64,000 nt of DNA from Sphaerochaeta associata. GTDB lineage: Bacteria > Spirochaetota > Spirochaetia > Sphaerochaetales > Sphaerochaetaceae. The stretch is from NCBI RefSeq assembly GCF_022869165.1, contig NZ_CP094929.1, positions 2,232,001-2,296,000 on the forward strand. Reading direction: 5' to 3'. A model generated the notes under the pieces. That model ran no database searches. It had not been told where the DNA came from and worked only from the letters and a program-made list of their open reading frames with translations. Positions 1 through 7,937 of the stretch are shown here, one piece after another. The number at the start of each line of letters is the position of its first letter. Within the stretch, counting starts at the first letter, position 1. A program made the position numbers and the translations under genes.

Positions 1-290
1 GCGCTTTCATCGATTCGGTCATCGCCTATGCAAACAGCGGGGAGATTAACTTCAAGCTGGAAAGCAAGGATGCTGCCATGGCCGCCTTGTATGCACGGTT
101 TGCTGAACAAGACAAGCCTGTCAAGGTAATGGATTTCGACGGATATCGCATCGAGTTCGACTCCTGGTGGTTCAACGTTCGGAAATCTAACACAGAACCT
201 TATCTTCGCTTGGTCGTAGAAGCCAAGAGTGCTGAAGAGCTGGCACTACGAACCGGAGAACTCTCCGAAATCATCAAGAAGTTCAACTAA
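1..290 (+). CDS. phosphomannomutase/phosphoglucomutase, C-terminal part (truncated by window edge)
   Basis: Only the last roughly 95 codons are present; the reading frame is open from base 3. The visible part is the C-terminal domain of the alpha-D-phosphohexomutase family, recognised by the phosphate-binding loop SNTEP preceded by a segment with DGYRIEF and followed by LRLVVEA. This family interconverts hexose-1- and hexose-6-phosphates. The active serine and metal-binding loops lie outside the window, so mannose versus glucose preference cannot be read. It ends 14 bases before galE and probably shares a transcript with it, which suits a nucleotide-sugar role. Confidence 0.85.
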   Translation, partial: AFIDSVIAYANSGEINFKLESKDAAMAALYARFAEQDKPVKVMDFDGYRIEFDSWWFNVRKSNTEPYLRLVVEAKSAEELALRTGELSEIIKKFN

Positions 291-304
291 GGCAGGAGCA
301 ACCT

Positions 305-1291
305 ATGAAAGTATTATTGTTCGGAGGTGCCGGATACATCGGTACGCATGTAGCTTTGGAGTTCATCGAACGCAACGATACCGTGGGAATATTTGACAAC
401 CTCTCATCCGGTTTGAAAAGCAACGTCCACCCGGAGGCTCTCTTTTATGAAGGTGATATTCGTGACAAGGCACGGGTACTCGAAGTGTTGTCACTCGGTT
501 GGGATGTGGTGATACATCTGGCAGCATATAAAGCTGCAGGGGAATCGATGATCAAGCCGATTAAATACACGGAGAACAATATCACCGGTTCCCTCAATCT
601 GATTACTGGTTGTATAAAGGCCGGGGTGAAGCATTTCATCCTCTCCTCTTCTGCAGCAGTCTATGGTGAACCTGCATACCTTCCGGTTGATGAAAACCAT
701 CCGAAGAACCCTACCAATTATTACGGGTATACCAAGCTGTGCATCGAAGAGAACCTGAAGTGGTATGCGCAGCTTAAGGATTTTGAGTATGTATCACTTC
801 GTTACTTCAATGCCGCCGGGTATGACGAGAGAGGAAGAATGTTGGGTCTTGAGAACAATCCTGCCAATCTTATTCCTGTAGTCATGGAAGTCGCCATGGG
901 TATTCGACCCAATCTTCTGGTATTCGGCAATGACTATGACACCGCCGATGGTACCGGAGTAAGGGATTATGTCCACGTCACAGATCTTGCAAAGGGACAT
1001 GTATTGGCTGCAGATCATCTGCTTGCAGGAAAAGGCAACCTGATTGTGAATCTAGGATCGGAAGAGGGTCTGAGCGTTCAGCAAATCCTCGATACAGCCC
1101 GAAGCATCACCAAAAAGCCCATAGAAGCGCAGTATGTCGATCGGAGACCAGGAGATCCGGCAAAGCTGGTAGCTTCTTCCAAAATGGCCCAGAAGGTCCT
1201 TGGTTGGAATGCAGAGCATTCATCAGCAGATACCATCATAGAGACAACCTGGAAGGTCTACGAGGCCAATCAGAAGCGAATGAAGGCATAG
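305..1291 (+). CDS. galE: UDP-glucose 4-epimerase
   Basis: This 328-residue short-chain dehydrogenase-type enzyme interconverts UDP-glucose and UDP-galactose in the cytoplasm using tightly bound NAD. The N-terminal Rossmann motif GGAGYIGTH is at residues 7-15, the catalytic Ser is in LSSSAAVYG (about 114-121), and the Y-x-x-x-K pair is Tyr140/Lys144. The length is normal for GalE. The ATG start has a GGAG ribosome site 7-8 nt upstream. It follows a phosphohexomutase gene closely and is followed by a strong terminator, so it closes that operon. A galM gene lies 5.5 kb away on the other strand, which completes a Leloir-type set only in part, as no galK or galT is visible. Confidence 0.95.
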   Translation: MKVLLFGGAGYIGTHVALEFIERNDTVGIFDNLSSGLKSNVHPEALFYEGDIRDKARVLEVLSLGWDVVIHLAAYKAAGESMIKPIKYTENNITGSLNLITGCIKAGVKHFILSSSAAVYGEPAYLPVDENHPKNPTNYYGYTKLCIEENLKWYAQLKDFEYVSLRYFNAAGYDERGRMLGLENNPANLIPVVMEVAMGIRPNLLVFGNDYDTADGTGVRDYVHVTDLAKGHVLAADHLLAGKGNLIVNLGSEEGLSVQQILDTARSITKKPIEAQYVDRRPGDPAKLVASSKMAQKVLGWNAEHSSADTIIETTWKVYEANQKRMKA

Positions 1292-1308
1292 GCCATCAGT
1301 TCCAATAG

Positions 1309-1332
1309 AGCGGCAGGATCCTGCCGCTTTTT
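1309..1332 (+). terminator. Rho-independent terminator after galE
   Basis: A perfect 9-base-pair inverted repeat (AGCGGCAGG with its complement, closed head to head) is followed directly by a T-run. It sits 18 bases after the galE stop codon. Confidence 0.8.
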
Positions 1333-1351
1333 CTATGCTCGTTATACCAAT

Positions 1352-1384
1352 AAAAAAAGACAACCCGTTTGGATTGTCTTTTTT
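1352..1384. terminator. bidirectional terminator between galE and tRNA-Asn
   Basis: An A-run, the stem AGACAA(T/C)CC, a short loop, the complementary stem and a T-run form a symmetric hairpin. It can stop galE read-through on the plus strand and tRNA-Asn transcription on the minus strand. Confidence 0.75.
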
Positions 1385-1389
1385 TCTTG

Positions 1390-1462
<73 letters not shown>

Positions 1463-1483
1463 ATATTGCTTCGAACGATTGGT

Positions 1484-1512
1484 ACATTACCTCATACCAT
1501 TTTTTATGTCAA
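1484..1512 (-). promoter_or_regulatory. probable promoter of tRNA-Asn
   Basis: On the minus strand a perfect TTGACA (1507-1512) is separated by 17 bases from TAATGT (1484-1489), about 21 bases before the mature 5' end of the tRNA. The -10 match is weak, but position and -35 quality support it. Confidence 0.5.
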
Positions 1513-1571
1513 GCAGTTTTCTCTACAATCAAGACAAAATCGGGCAAAGAAAGATCATACCGAATAGAAAG

Positions 1572-1595
1572 AACGGCTACCCGAAGATAGCCGTC
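1572..1595 (-). terminator. terminator after the 5'-nucleotidase lipoprotein gene
   Basis: The minus strand carries the stem ACGGCTA with its complement TAGCCGT around an 8-base loop, followed by TCTTTCT. It lies about 20 bases beyond the stop codon of the large lipoprotein gene. Confidence 0.6.
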
Positions 1596-1617
1596 CAATA
1601 AATCTTATTCGTGTGAA

Positions 1618-4600
1618 TTACTTCACAGGGTAGTTCTTCTTCAGGAACTCGATGAACACATCGCTCAACAGTGAACCTTCGGAGAGAACCTTACCGAACA
1701 TAGTGTATCCATCACCGCCGGCAGCCATGAAATCGTTGGTTGCAACCTTGTAGGTAGCATTACGATCGATGGCCTTGCCATTGAGCAGGACACGAAGGAT
1801 GCGCTTGCCAGGAGCCGCGAAACGGTTGTAAACAACCTGCAGATCGGTCTGGGAGAAGGCACCATTCTGGTCGGGCAGCTTGCTGTAGCCATGCTCGAGA
1901 GCGGCATACACATCAGAACCCTTCACTTCAACAACAGTGATGATGTTGGTGAACGGCAGGACGTTGATGACATCACCCATCGTCACGTTTCCAGCCTTCA
2001 AGGAAGCGCGGATACCACCACCATTGGTAATGGTGAAGTCAGCACCACTCTCTGCAGTCATTGCCATGGTGATCAACTTGGAAAGGTTGGTCTGCTTGGT
2101 GCGAACATTTGCACGTTCACCATCCAAGTTCTCTGGCAGGGTTGCCACAAGGGTGTTGAGCTTCTGGCTCAGCTGAGCGGACATGTATCCGACATACTCA
2201 TCGACCTGAGGATCGTTGGGAACATCAGTAATGCCGTATTGCTTGGCAAGAGCGGAATCCTTTGCGTTCAGGACGTCGGCAGCGGGAATCAACATCGGAT
2301 AGGTGGCAGTCACCTTACCGTTCTTGACATGCAGCTGAACCAGTCCGAGATTCTTCATATAGTCGCCGGTCTGAACAACAAGAGTATCACCAATCTTCAT
2401 ACCTTCCTTGAGGGTGGTATGGCTGTGACCATCGATAAAGAGGTCGATACCCTTGATCTTGCTGACAATCTTGTCGGTGGTGAGACCGGATGCTCCATCA
2501 GGATCCATACCGATGTGACCGAGTACGATGACATAATCAACATACTGTTTTGCCATATCGATTGCCATCTGACCAATCTCGAAGATCTCTTCGTTGGCAA
2601 AGGTAATGCCTTGGACGTTCTTCGGGTGGGTCTTGGTGGCGGTATCAGGAGTGGTCAAACCAACAACTGCAATCTTGAAACCATTGAAATCATACACCTG
2701 GTACGGCTGGAACAGCAGGTAGCCATTCTCATCCAATACGTTGGCGGAAAGAACCTTGAGGTCGGTATACTCTTCGGCAAACCTTGCAGCTTCAATAAGG
2801 CGGTCGGCGCCATAATTGAAATCGTGGTTACCAGGAGCAACTGCATCGTAGCCGAGCATGTCAAGCAGGACTCCAACAGTCTCTCCTTCAAACATGTTCG
2901 CAAGGTTGGTTCCGTGGGTTACGTCACCGGCATCAAGAACGAGAATGTTGTCGGTGAGAGCGCGTCCCATCTTCAGCATTGTGGAAAGCTTGGAATAACC
3001 CATTCCGCCGTCAGCAGGAACGATGCGTGCATGCACGTCATTGGTGTGGACGATGAACAGATCAAACTCAGCAGTCCCTGCATCGTTCTTAACGATTTCG
3101 GTAACACCAAGCGGATACTCAACAGCTTTTGGAGCTGCAACAGTTACAGGAGCGGGTGCCGGAGCCGGAGCGGGTGCAGGTGCGGGAGCGGGAGCGGGTG
3201 CTACTACCGGTGCGGGGGCAGGCGCTGCCGCCTTGCGTACCGGGGTCGGCCCAATCTTCGCCACAATGGCCGGATCCTCGGGCACGGTCACCATCACCGT
3301 GTATCCCAGCGCTCTGGCAAACGGCTCGTAGGCCTTGGCTATCGCACTCTTGGCTGGCTCGAGAACGTCGGCTGCAGGTAGCAGCATCGGATAGACGGCC
3401 TTCACCTCGTCGTTGGACACGCTCAGCTGTACAGCGCCAACGCTCTTCAGCTGCTCGTCGGCCCTGACGATCAGGGTGCCGTTCACGGTCTTCGCCATCG
3501 CAGAGCCATTGCCGTCGACAATCAAGTCGATGCCGTCGATGTTCTGGGCCACCATCTCGCTGGTGATCGGGCCTTTATCGCCCAGATCGCTCAGGATTAC
3601 CAGGTAGTCAACATATCCCTTGGCAAGGTCGACTGCATACTGGGCATTGTCCAGAATGATGTCGCTGGTGAAGCTCACACCCTGGATCGGCTTCGGGGCT
3701 ACCAGGCCGGCAACGCCAACCTTGAATCCGTTGAAGTCGTAAATCTGGTAGGGCTGCGCAACCAGGTAACCGTTCGCGTCGAGGGCGTTCACGCTCAGCG
3801 GCAGGGCCTTCTTCGTTCCGGCGATGCCGGTAGCCAGCTGCACTGCCTGCGGGGTGTAGGCGTCGTAGCCAAGCTCGTCAACGACTTCGGCCGCCAGCAT
3901 CGCTGCCTCGGCGGGAACCTCTCCAACATCGCCGCTGTTCAGAAGCAGCCAGTTGTCGGAAAGTGCACGTCCAGCCTTCAGGGCGGTCGAGAACTTCGCA
4001 AGTCCCAGTCCACCGTTCTCGGCGTAGATGTTGCCTGACAAATCATTGGTATGGACGATGAACAGGTCGAATACCTTCGCTCCGTCATCATTCTTTACAA
4101 TTTCCTTCACTCCGTAGGGCAGCTCGATCTCAACAGGAGCAACAGCTACGGGTGCCGGTGCCGGGGCCGGTGCAGGAGCGGGTGCAGGAGCGGGTGCGGG
4201 TGCTACTACCGGTGCGGGGGCAGGCGCTGCCGCCTTGCGTACCGGGGTGGGCCCAATCTTCGCCACAATGGACGCATCCTCGGGCACGGTCACCATCAGC
4301 GTGTATCCCATCGCTCTGGCAATCGGCTCGTAGGCCTTGGCTATCGCACTCTTGGCTGGCTCGAGAACGTCGGCTGCGGGAAGCAGCATCGGATAGACGG
4401 CCTTCACCTCGTCGTTGGACACGCTCAGCTGTACAGCGCCAATGCTCTTCAGCTGCTCGTCTGCCCTGACGATCAGAGTGCCGTTCACGGTCTTCGCCAT
4501 CGCAGAGCCATTGCCGTCAACAATCAAGTCGATGCCGTCAATGTTCTGGGCCACCATCTCGCTGGTGATCGGGCCTTTATCGCCCAGATCGCTCAGGATT

Positions 4601-5391
4601 ACCAGGTAGTCAACATATCCCTTGGCAAGATCGACTGCATACTGGGCATTGTCCAGAATGATGTCGCTGGTGAAGCTCACGCCCTGGATCGGCTTCGGGG
4701 CAACCAGGCCGGCCACGCCAACCTTGAATCCGTTGAAGTCGTAAATCTGATAGGGCTGGGCAACCAGGTAACCGTTCGCGTCAAGTGCGTTCACGCTCAG
4801 CGGCAGGGCCTTCTTCGTTCCGGCGATGCCGGTAGCCAGCTGCACTGCCTGCGGGGTGTAGGCGTCGTAGCCAAGCTCGTCAACGACTTCGGCCGCCAGC
4901 ATCGCTGCCTCGGCGGGAACATCACCAACACTGCCGCTGTTCAGAAGCAACCAGTTGTCGGTAATCGCACGCCCGGCCTTCAGGGCGGTCGAGAACTTCG
5001 CAAGTCCAAGCCCACCGTTTTCGGCATAGATGTTGCCGTTCAGGTCGTTCGTATGCACGATGAACAGATCGAATACCTTCGTTCCATCATCATTTTTTAC
5101 AATTTCCTTCACTCCGTAAGGCAGCTCCATTTCGGCAGGAGCAGCAGCTACAGGGGCGGGGGCCGGAGCCGGAGCAGGAGCGGGGGCTACCGGTTCAGGA
5201 GCCGGTGCCGGTGCCGGGGCCGGGGCGGGCTCAGGAACGGGTGCTACAGGAGCGACTGGCTCGGGAGCAGGTTCTACGACAGGAGCCGGCGGTATTGGCT
5301 CAACCTTTGCGGTGCTCTTACAACCTACAAGGGAAAAAGCCAACAAAGCTACCAGCATTGCTGTCATAATTGTTCTTGAAAGACGTTTCAC
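1618..5391 (-). CDS. three-module 5'-nucleotidase-family lipoprotein (two modules probably inactive)
   Basis: This very large (about 1257 aa) secreted lipoprotein has a signal peptide ending in the lipobox LVGC, a Pro-Ala-rich linker, then three tandem metallophosphoesterase (UshA/CpdB-like) modules joined by PAPAPA linkers, and a single C-terminal 5'-nucleotidase substrate-binding domain containing NGGGIRAS. The last module keeps the canonical metal ligands: HTNDVH, DAGD, GNHDFN and GHSH. The first two modules show DLN/DLS, NSGS/NSGD, PQAVQLAT and GNGS at these places, so they should not bind metal. The start chosen is GTG at 5391, because AGGAGG lies 6 nt before it; the ATG 15 nt further upstream would contain that ribosome site in its own codons. 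The likely role is outer-surface or periplasmic nucleotide salvage. The function of the dead modules is unknown. Confidence 0.85.
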   Translation of the reverse strand: MKRLSRTIMTAMLVALLAFSLVGCKSTAKVEPIPPAPVVEPAPEPVAPVAPVPEPAPAPAPAPAPEPVAPAPAPAPAPAPVAAAPAEMELPYGVKEIVKNDDGTKVFDLFIVHTNDLNGNIYAENGGLGLAKFSTALKAGRAITDNWLLLNSGSVGDVPAEAAMLAAEVVDELGYDAYTPQAVQLATGIAGTKKALPLSVNALDANGYLVAQPYQIYDFNGFKVGVAGLVAPKPIQGVSFTSDIILDNAQYAVDLAKGYVDYLVILSDLGDKGPITSEMVAQNIDGIDLIVDGNGSAMAKTVNGTLIVRADEQLKSIGAVQLSVSNDEVKAVYPMLLPAADVLEPAKSAIAKAYEPIARAMGYTLMVTVPEDASIVAKIGPTPVRKAAAPAPAPVVAPAPAPAPAPAPAPAPAPVAVAPVEIELPYGVKEIVKNDDGAKVFDLFIVHTNDLSGNIYAENGGLGLAKFSTALKAGRALSDNWLLLNSGDVGEVPAEAAMLAAEVVDELGYDAYTPQAVQLATGIAGTKKALPLSVNALDANGYLVAQPYQIYDFNGFKVGVAGLVAPKPIQGVSFTSDIILDNAQYAVDLAKGYVDYLVILSDLGDKGPITSEMVAQNIDGIDLIVDGNGSAMAKTVNGTLIVRADEQLKSVGAVQLSVSNDEVKAVYPMLLPAADVLEPAKSAIAKAYEPFARALGYTVMVTVPEDPAIVAKIGPTPVRKAAAPAPAPVVAPAPAPAPAPAPAPAPAPVTVAAPKAVEYPLGVTEIVKNDAGTAEFDLFIVHTNDVHARIVPADGGMGYSKLSTMLKMGRALTDNILVLDAGDVTHGTNLANMFEGETVGVLLDMLGYDAVAPGNHDFNYGADRLIEAARFAEEYTDLKVLSANVLDENGYLLFQPYQVYDFNGFKIAVVGLTTPDTATKTHPKNVQGITFANEEIFEIGQMAIDMAKQYVDYVIVLGHIGMDPDGASGLTTDKIVSKIKGIDLFIDGHSHTTLKEGMKIGDTLVVQTGDYMKNLGLVQLHVKNGKVTATYPMLIPAADVLNAKDSALAKQYGITDVPNDPQVDEYVGYMSAQLSQKLNTLVATLPENLDGERANVRTKQTNLSKLITMAMTAESGADFTITNGGGIRASLKAGNVTMGDVINVLPFTNIITVVEVKGSDVYAALEHGYSKLPDQNGAFSQTDLQVVYNRFAAPGKRILRVLLNGKAIDRNATYKVATNDFMAAGGDGYTMFGKVLSEGSLLSDVFIEFLKKNYPVK
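3201..5204. repeat. two near-identical tandem ~1002-bp coding repeats
   Basis: The same DNA landmark (CTACTACCGG followed by the APAP-coding stretch) recurs at 3201 and 4203, a period of 1002 bases or 334 codons. The two copies encode modules 2 and 1 of the lipoprotein and differ at only a small number of residues that I can see (for example DLN versus DLS, RAITDNW versus RALSDNW). This is recent in-frame duplication. The third module (1618-3120) is much more divergent. Confidence 0.9.
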
Positions 5392-5514
5392 GTGTTTCCT
5401 CCTCATGACGTTCTCATGTGTCGTTGTATACGTACTCAACAACACTATAACACACACTGTTAGAATCGGATACATCAAAAATACGCGAAAAATGGTGATT
5501 TAGGCCTTTATTTA

Positions 5515-5553
5515 CAGAAAAAAGAAGCCTGTGATTGGTATTTTCACAGGCTT
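5515..5553 (-). terminator. terminator for the 56-residue protein gene
   Basis: On the minus strand the stem AAGCCTGTGA pairs with TCACAGGCTT around a 9-base loop and is followed by TCTTTTTT. It sits about 30 bases after the stop of the small gene at 5581-5751. Confidence 0.8.
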
Positions 5554-5580
5554 ATGGTTACAATTCGGGATTAAAAATCC

Positions 5581-5751
5581 TTACATCAAGTCTTTCGGCT
5601 TGCGAGCGGTATTCCCAGATTTCTCACAATAAGCCACGTGTCGCAGTTTTCCATTTTCGAAAACTGCTTTCATCTTGATCGGGCCGCCCCAGCGACTCAT
5701 CATAACCTTTGCACCTTCACGGCGAGCGTTCTTTGATACGTTACCTGCCAT
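5581..5751 (-). CDS. small basic protein of unknown function, 56 aa
   Basis: I do not recognise this protein. The minus strand gives a 56-residue ORF beginning MAGNVSKNARREG and ending ARKPKDLM. It is rich in Lys and Arg, contains RWGGPIKMKAVFENGKL and has one Cys (YCEKSGN). It is preceded by GGAGGG about 9 nt before the ATG and followed by a clear terminator, so it looks like a real monocistronic gene rather than chance. Size and charge resemble small ribosomal or nucleic-acid-binding proteins, but no known ribosomal protein signature is visible. It is not part of a longer neighbouring frame. Confidence 0.7.
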   Translation of the reverse strand: MAGNVSKNARREGAKVMMSRWGGPIKMKAVFENGKLRHVAYCEKSGNTARKPKDLM

Positions 5752-5846
5752 ATACCTATCCCTCCATACAATTTGCTCAATTCTTGGTTACTATAGCGAT
5801 TCTCACCTGTCAAGTCAAATCCCTACCTTTCCATTTTATCTACTTG

Positions 5847-5875
5847 TTGCAACTTTGACAATCCAAACATAGAAT
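5847..5875 (+). promoter_or_regulatory. promoter of yidD, probably giving a leaderless mRNA
   Basis: TTGCAA (5847-5852), a 17-base spacer and TAGAAT (5870-5875) lie only 6 bases before the yidD ATG. There is no ribosome binding site, so transcription would start at or next to the start codon. Confidence 0.5.
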
Positions 5876-5881
5876 GTTCAT

Positions 5882-6166
5882 ATGAAAAAAACTGTAAAGT
5901 TGCTCAGATATATATTTCTTATTCCGGTATACCTCTACAAAGGTTTGCTTTCACCATTCTTTGGAGGCAGCTGCCTCTACCACCCCACCTGCTCCACCTA
6001 CATGGTAGATGCCGTACTCAAACACGGCATCATCAAAGGTTCGGTCATGGGCTTCGCCCGCATACTGCGGTGCAGCCGCTGGTACTACGGCGGTGATGAT
6101 CAAGTCCCACAATTCTGGACTTGGAAAACAATCAAAGACGGCTTCATCCTTTTCAAGAAACATTGA
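5882..6166 (+). CDS. yidD: membrane protein insertion efficiency factor YidD
   Basis: This 94-residue protein has the family hallmarks: a short amphipathic or hydrophobic N-terminus (YIFLIPVYLYKGLLSPFFG), then CLYHPTCS, and later the basic ILRCSRW motif. YidD assists insertion of inner-membrane proteins together with YidC. It usually lies in an rpmH-rnpA-yidD-yidC cluster; here it stands alone, convergent with udk, and the two stop codons abut. There is no Shine-Dalgarno sequence, but a -10-like TAGAAT ends 6 nt before the ATG. Confidence 0.93.
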   Translation: MKKTVKLLRYIFLIPVYLYKGLLSPFFGGSCLYHPTCSTYMVDAVLKHGIIKGSVMGFARILRCSRWYYGGDDQVPQFWTWKTIKDGFILFKKH

Positions 6167-6778
6167 TCATCGTGAGAGCTCCTTGACGAATGGAATCAAC
6201 ACCGACAACGCATTCTCGTTGTAGCCACCTTCTGGTATTATGATATCTGCAAAAACTTTAGTAGGCTCAATAAAGTTGAAATGCCCCGGCCTCACCACCT
6301 CAAGATACTGATTGCATACACTCTCGATCGTTCTGCCGCGCTCGGCAATATCCCGTTTCAAACGCCGAATGAACCGAATATCGTCAGGGGTGTCCACATA
6401 GAGCTTCAAATCGAGCAAGTCCCGAACCTGCTTATCGTAGAGAACCATCAACCCCTCAATAATCACCAAGGGTTTGGGTTCTACATGTACGGACTCTTCC
6501 TTCCGGCGATGGTGGACGAAATCATACAAAGGCATCTCAATACTCCGACCCTCTTTCAACGCCCTCAGGTGCTCATAGAGAAGCTCGATGTCGAATGCAT
6601 CGGGGTGGTCGAAATTGAATGCAGTGATATTCTCATTACTGATGAAAGAAGCCGACCGATAGTAATTGTCCTGGGGAATGAAAACGAAATCGGAACAAAC
6701 CTCTCCGATTTTCCGTACAATAGTGGATTTTCCGGATCCGGAACCTCCGGTAATTCCAATGATCTTAACTTCCTTCAT
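6167..6778 (-). CDS. udk: uridine kinase
   Basis: This 203-residue P-loop kinase phosphorylates uridine or cytidine to the monophosphate in pyrimidine salvage. Walker A GGSGSGKS lies within the first 20 residues, followed by the family motifs DNYYR, FDHPDAFD and the lid region RRLKRDIAERGR. The ATG at 6778 is preferred because GGGGAG then sits 6 nt upstream; an ATG one codon earlier is possible. It ends directly against the convergent yidD stop and lies 41 bases downstream of galM, with which it is probably cotranscribed. Phosphoribulokinase-like alternatives are less likely given the length and motifs. Confidence 0.9.
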   Translation of the reverse strand: MKEVKIIGITGGSGSGKSTIVRKIGEVCSDFVFIPQDNYYRSASFISNENITAFNFDHPDAFDIELLYEHLRALKEGRSIEMPLYDFVHHRRKEESVHVEPKPLVIIEGLMVLYDKQVRDLLDLKLYVDTPDDIRFIRRLKRDIAERGRTIESVCNQYLEVVRPGHFNFIEPTKVFADIIIPEGGYNENALSVLIPFVKELSR

Positions 6779-6819
6779 CATGTGCTCCCCTACGGCTGCG
6801 AATACTTCAGACCCGATTG

Positions 6820-7851
6820 TCATCTGCACCCAAAACTAAAGATGGTTGCATGCTTGAAACTACGTTCCTTGTTGAATATGCAGGACGGGAACTCAGGATG
6901 GTTCGGACTGTCTGGATAGTACTGGGTCTCAAAACACATGCCCGCATGCTTGGGATAGGCCACATTACCCTTCCCTATTTCCTTTGCTTTCAAAAAGTTG
7001 CCTGTATAAATCTGTACAGCGGGCATAGTTGTACTGATCTTCATCGTACGGCCGCTGATCGGCTCATGCACCGATGCAAACTCAACCATTTTTTCCGAAT
7101 TGCGGGAGAGAATGAAACAATGATCGTACCCTCCGGCCTTCTCGATGTCCCGACCCACACTCTTTTTCTTGGTGAAATCGAAAACCGTTCCTTGAACATC
7201 GATAATATTTCCGGTTGGAATTGAAGCAGAGTCCACCTCGAGATACCGGTCACATGCAAGTTGCAATTCATGACCAAGAATGGTACCGCTGGCTGCACCC
7301 CCCAAATTGAAATAGGTATGATTTGTCAGATTGATGGGAGTCGGCCCCGAAGCCGTAGCTTCATACTCAACATGTAGACTGCCGTTGCTTGTAAGCACAT
7401 AGGAAACGGTGCAATTGACTGCATGAGGGAAGCCTCCATCGCCCGAGGGACTGAAAAGGCTCAGGACCACACCCGGGTCACCGTTCAAATCGAACGTCTC
7501 GACATGCCAATTGCGCCAGCCCCAGTTGCTCCTGCCGCTGTGAAGACTGTTGTTTCCCTCATTTTTCTCAAGTACGCAGGTCTTGCCGTCCAGCACGAAC
7601 TCGGCATTGGCGATTCTATTGGCAAATCTGCCCACAACCTGTCCAAAATACGTAGTTGAGGTAAGGTTGTCCAACGGATTATCGAAACCAAGAACGATGT
7701 CACGAATCTCGCCGTTGCGGTCGGGGGTTTTCAGCGTCTTAAGGTTGGCCCCGAGACTGAGAATCTCTGCAGTGATATCACCCTGGGAGAGTGTAATCAA
7801 ATAAATGTCATCACCTTCAGCGGTAGTGGCAACCGAGCGTTTGGTCAACAT
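6820..7851 (-). CDS. galM: aldose 1-epimerase (mutarotase)
   Basis: This 343-residue cytoplasmic enzyme interconverts the alpha and beta anomers of aldoses, feeding galactose or glucose metabolism. The catalytic His is in NLTNHTYFNLGG (middle of the protein), and the general-base Glu is in CFETQYYPDSPNH near the C-terminus. The length matches bacterial GalM. AAGGAAG lies about 6 nt before the ATG. The gene leads a probable galM-udk transcript and lies downstream of lepA, separated by 86 bases that hold a GC-rich hairpin. Confidence 0.93.
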   Translation of the reverse strand: MLTKRSVATTAEGDDIYLITLSQGDITAEILSLGANLKTLKTPDRNGEIRDIVLGFDNPLDNLTSTTYFGQVVGRFANRIANAEFVLDGKTCVLEKNEGNNSLHSGRSNWGWRNWHVETFDLNGDPGVVLSLFSPSGDGGFPHAVNCTVSYVLTSNGSLHVEYEATASGPTPINLTNHTYFNLGGAASGTILGHELQLACDRYLEVDSASIPTGNIIDVQGTVFDFTKKKSVGRDIEKAGGYDHCFILSRNSEKMVEFASVHEPISGRTMKISTTMPAVQIYTGNFLKAKEIGKGNVAYPKHAGMCFETQYYPDSPNHPEFPSCIFNKERSFKHATIFSFGCR

Positions 7852-7888
7852 AGGGTACTTCCTTGATCAGTTTCTTTTCAAAGAGTAT

Positions 7889-7911
7889 ACACCCCCTCTC
7901 ATGGAGGGGGC
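7889..7911 (-). terminator. GC-rich hairpin between lepA and galM
   Basis: CCCCCTC and its complement GGAGGGGG form a compact stem with a 4-base loop just downstream of lepA on the minus strand. The following T-content is poor, so this is a weak or partial terminator. Confidence 0.4.
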
Positions 7912-7937
7912 AACAGAGAATGCGGCAGAGTGTACTG

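Noticed and set aside
3130-3240. short GC-rich tandem repeats resembling a CRISPR or VNTR
   Set aside because: They encode PAPAPA linkers in frame; there are no unique spacers between conserved repeats and no cas genes nearby.
1891-3381. 496-codon plus-strand frame opposite the 5'-nucleotidase gene
   Set aside because: It is antisense to a clear coding gene and has low-complexity Gly/Arg/Ser-rich translation from the Pro-Ala repeats. It is a shadow of codon bias.
4051-5379. 442-codon plus-strand frame opposite the same gene
   Set aside because: Same reason; the translation mirrors the repeat units and shows no domain.
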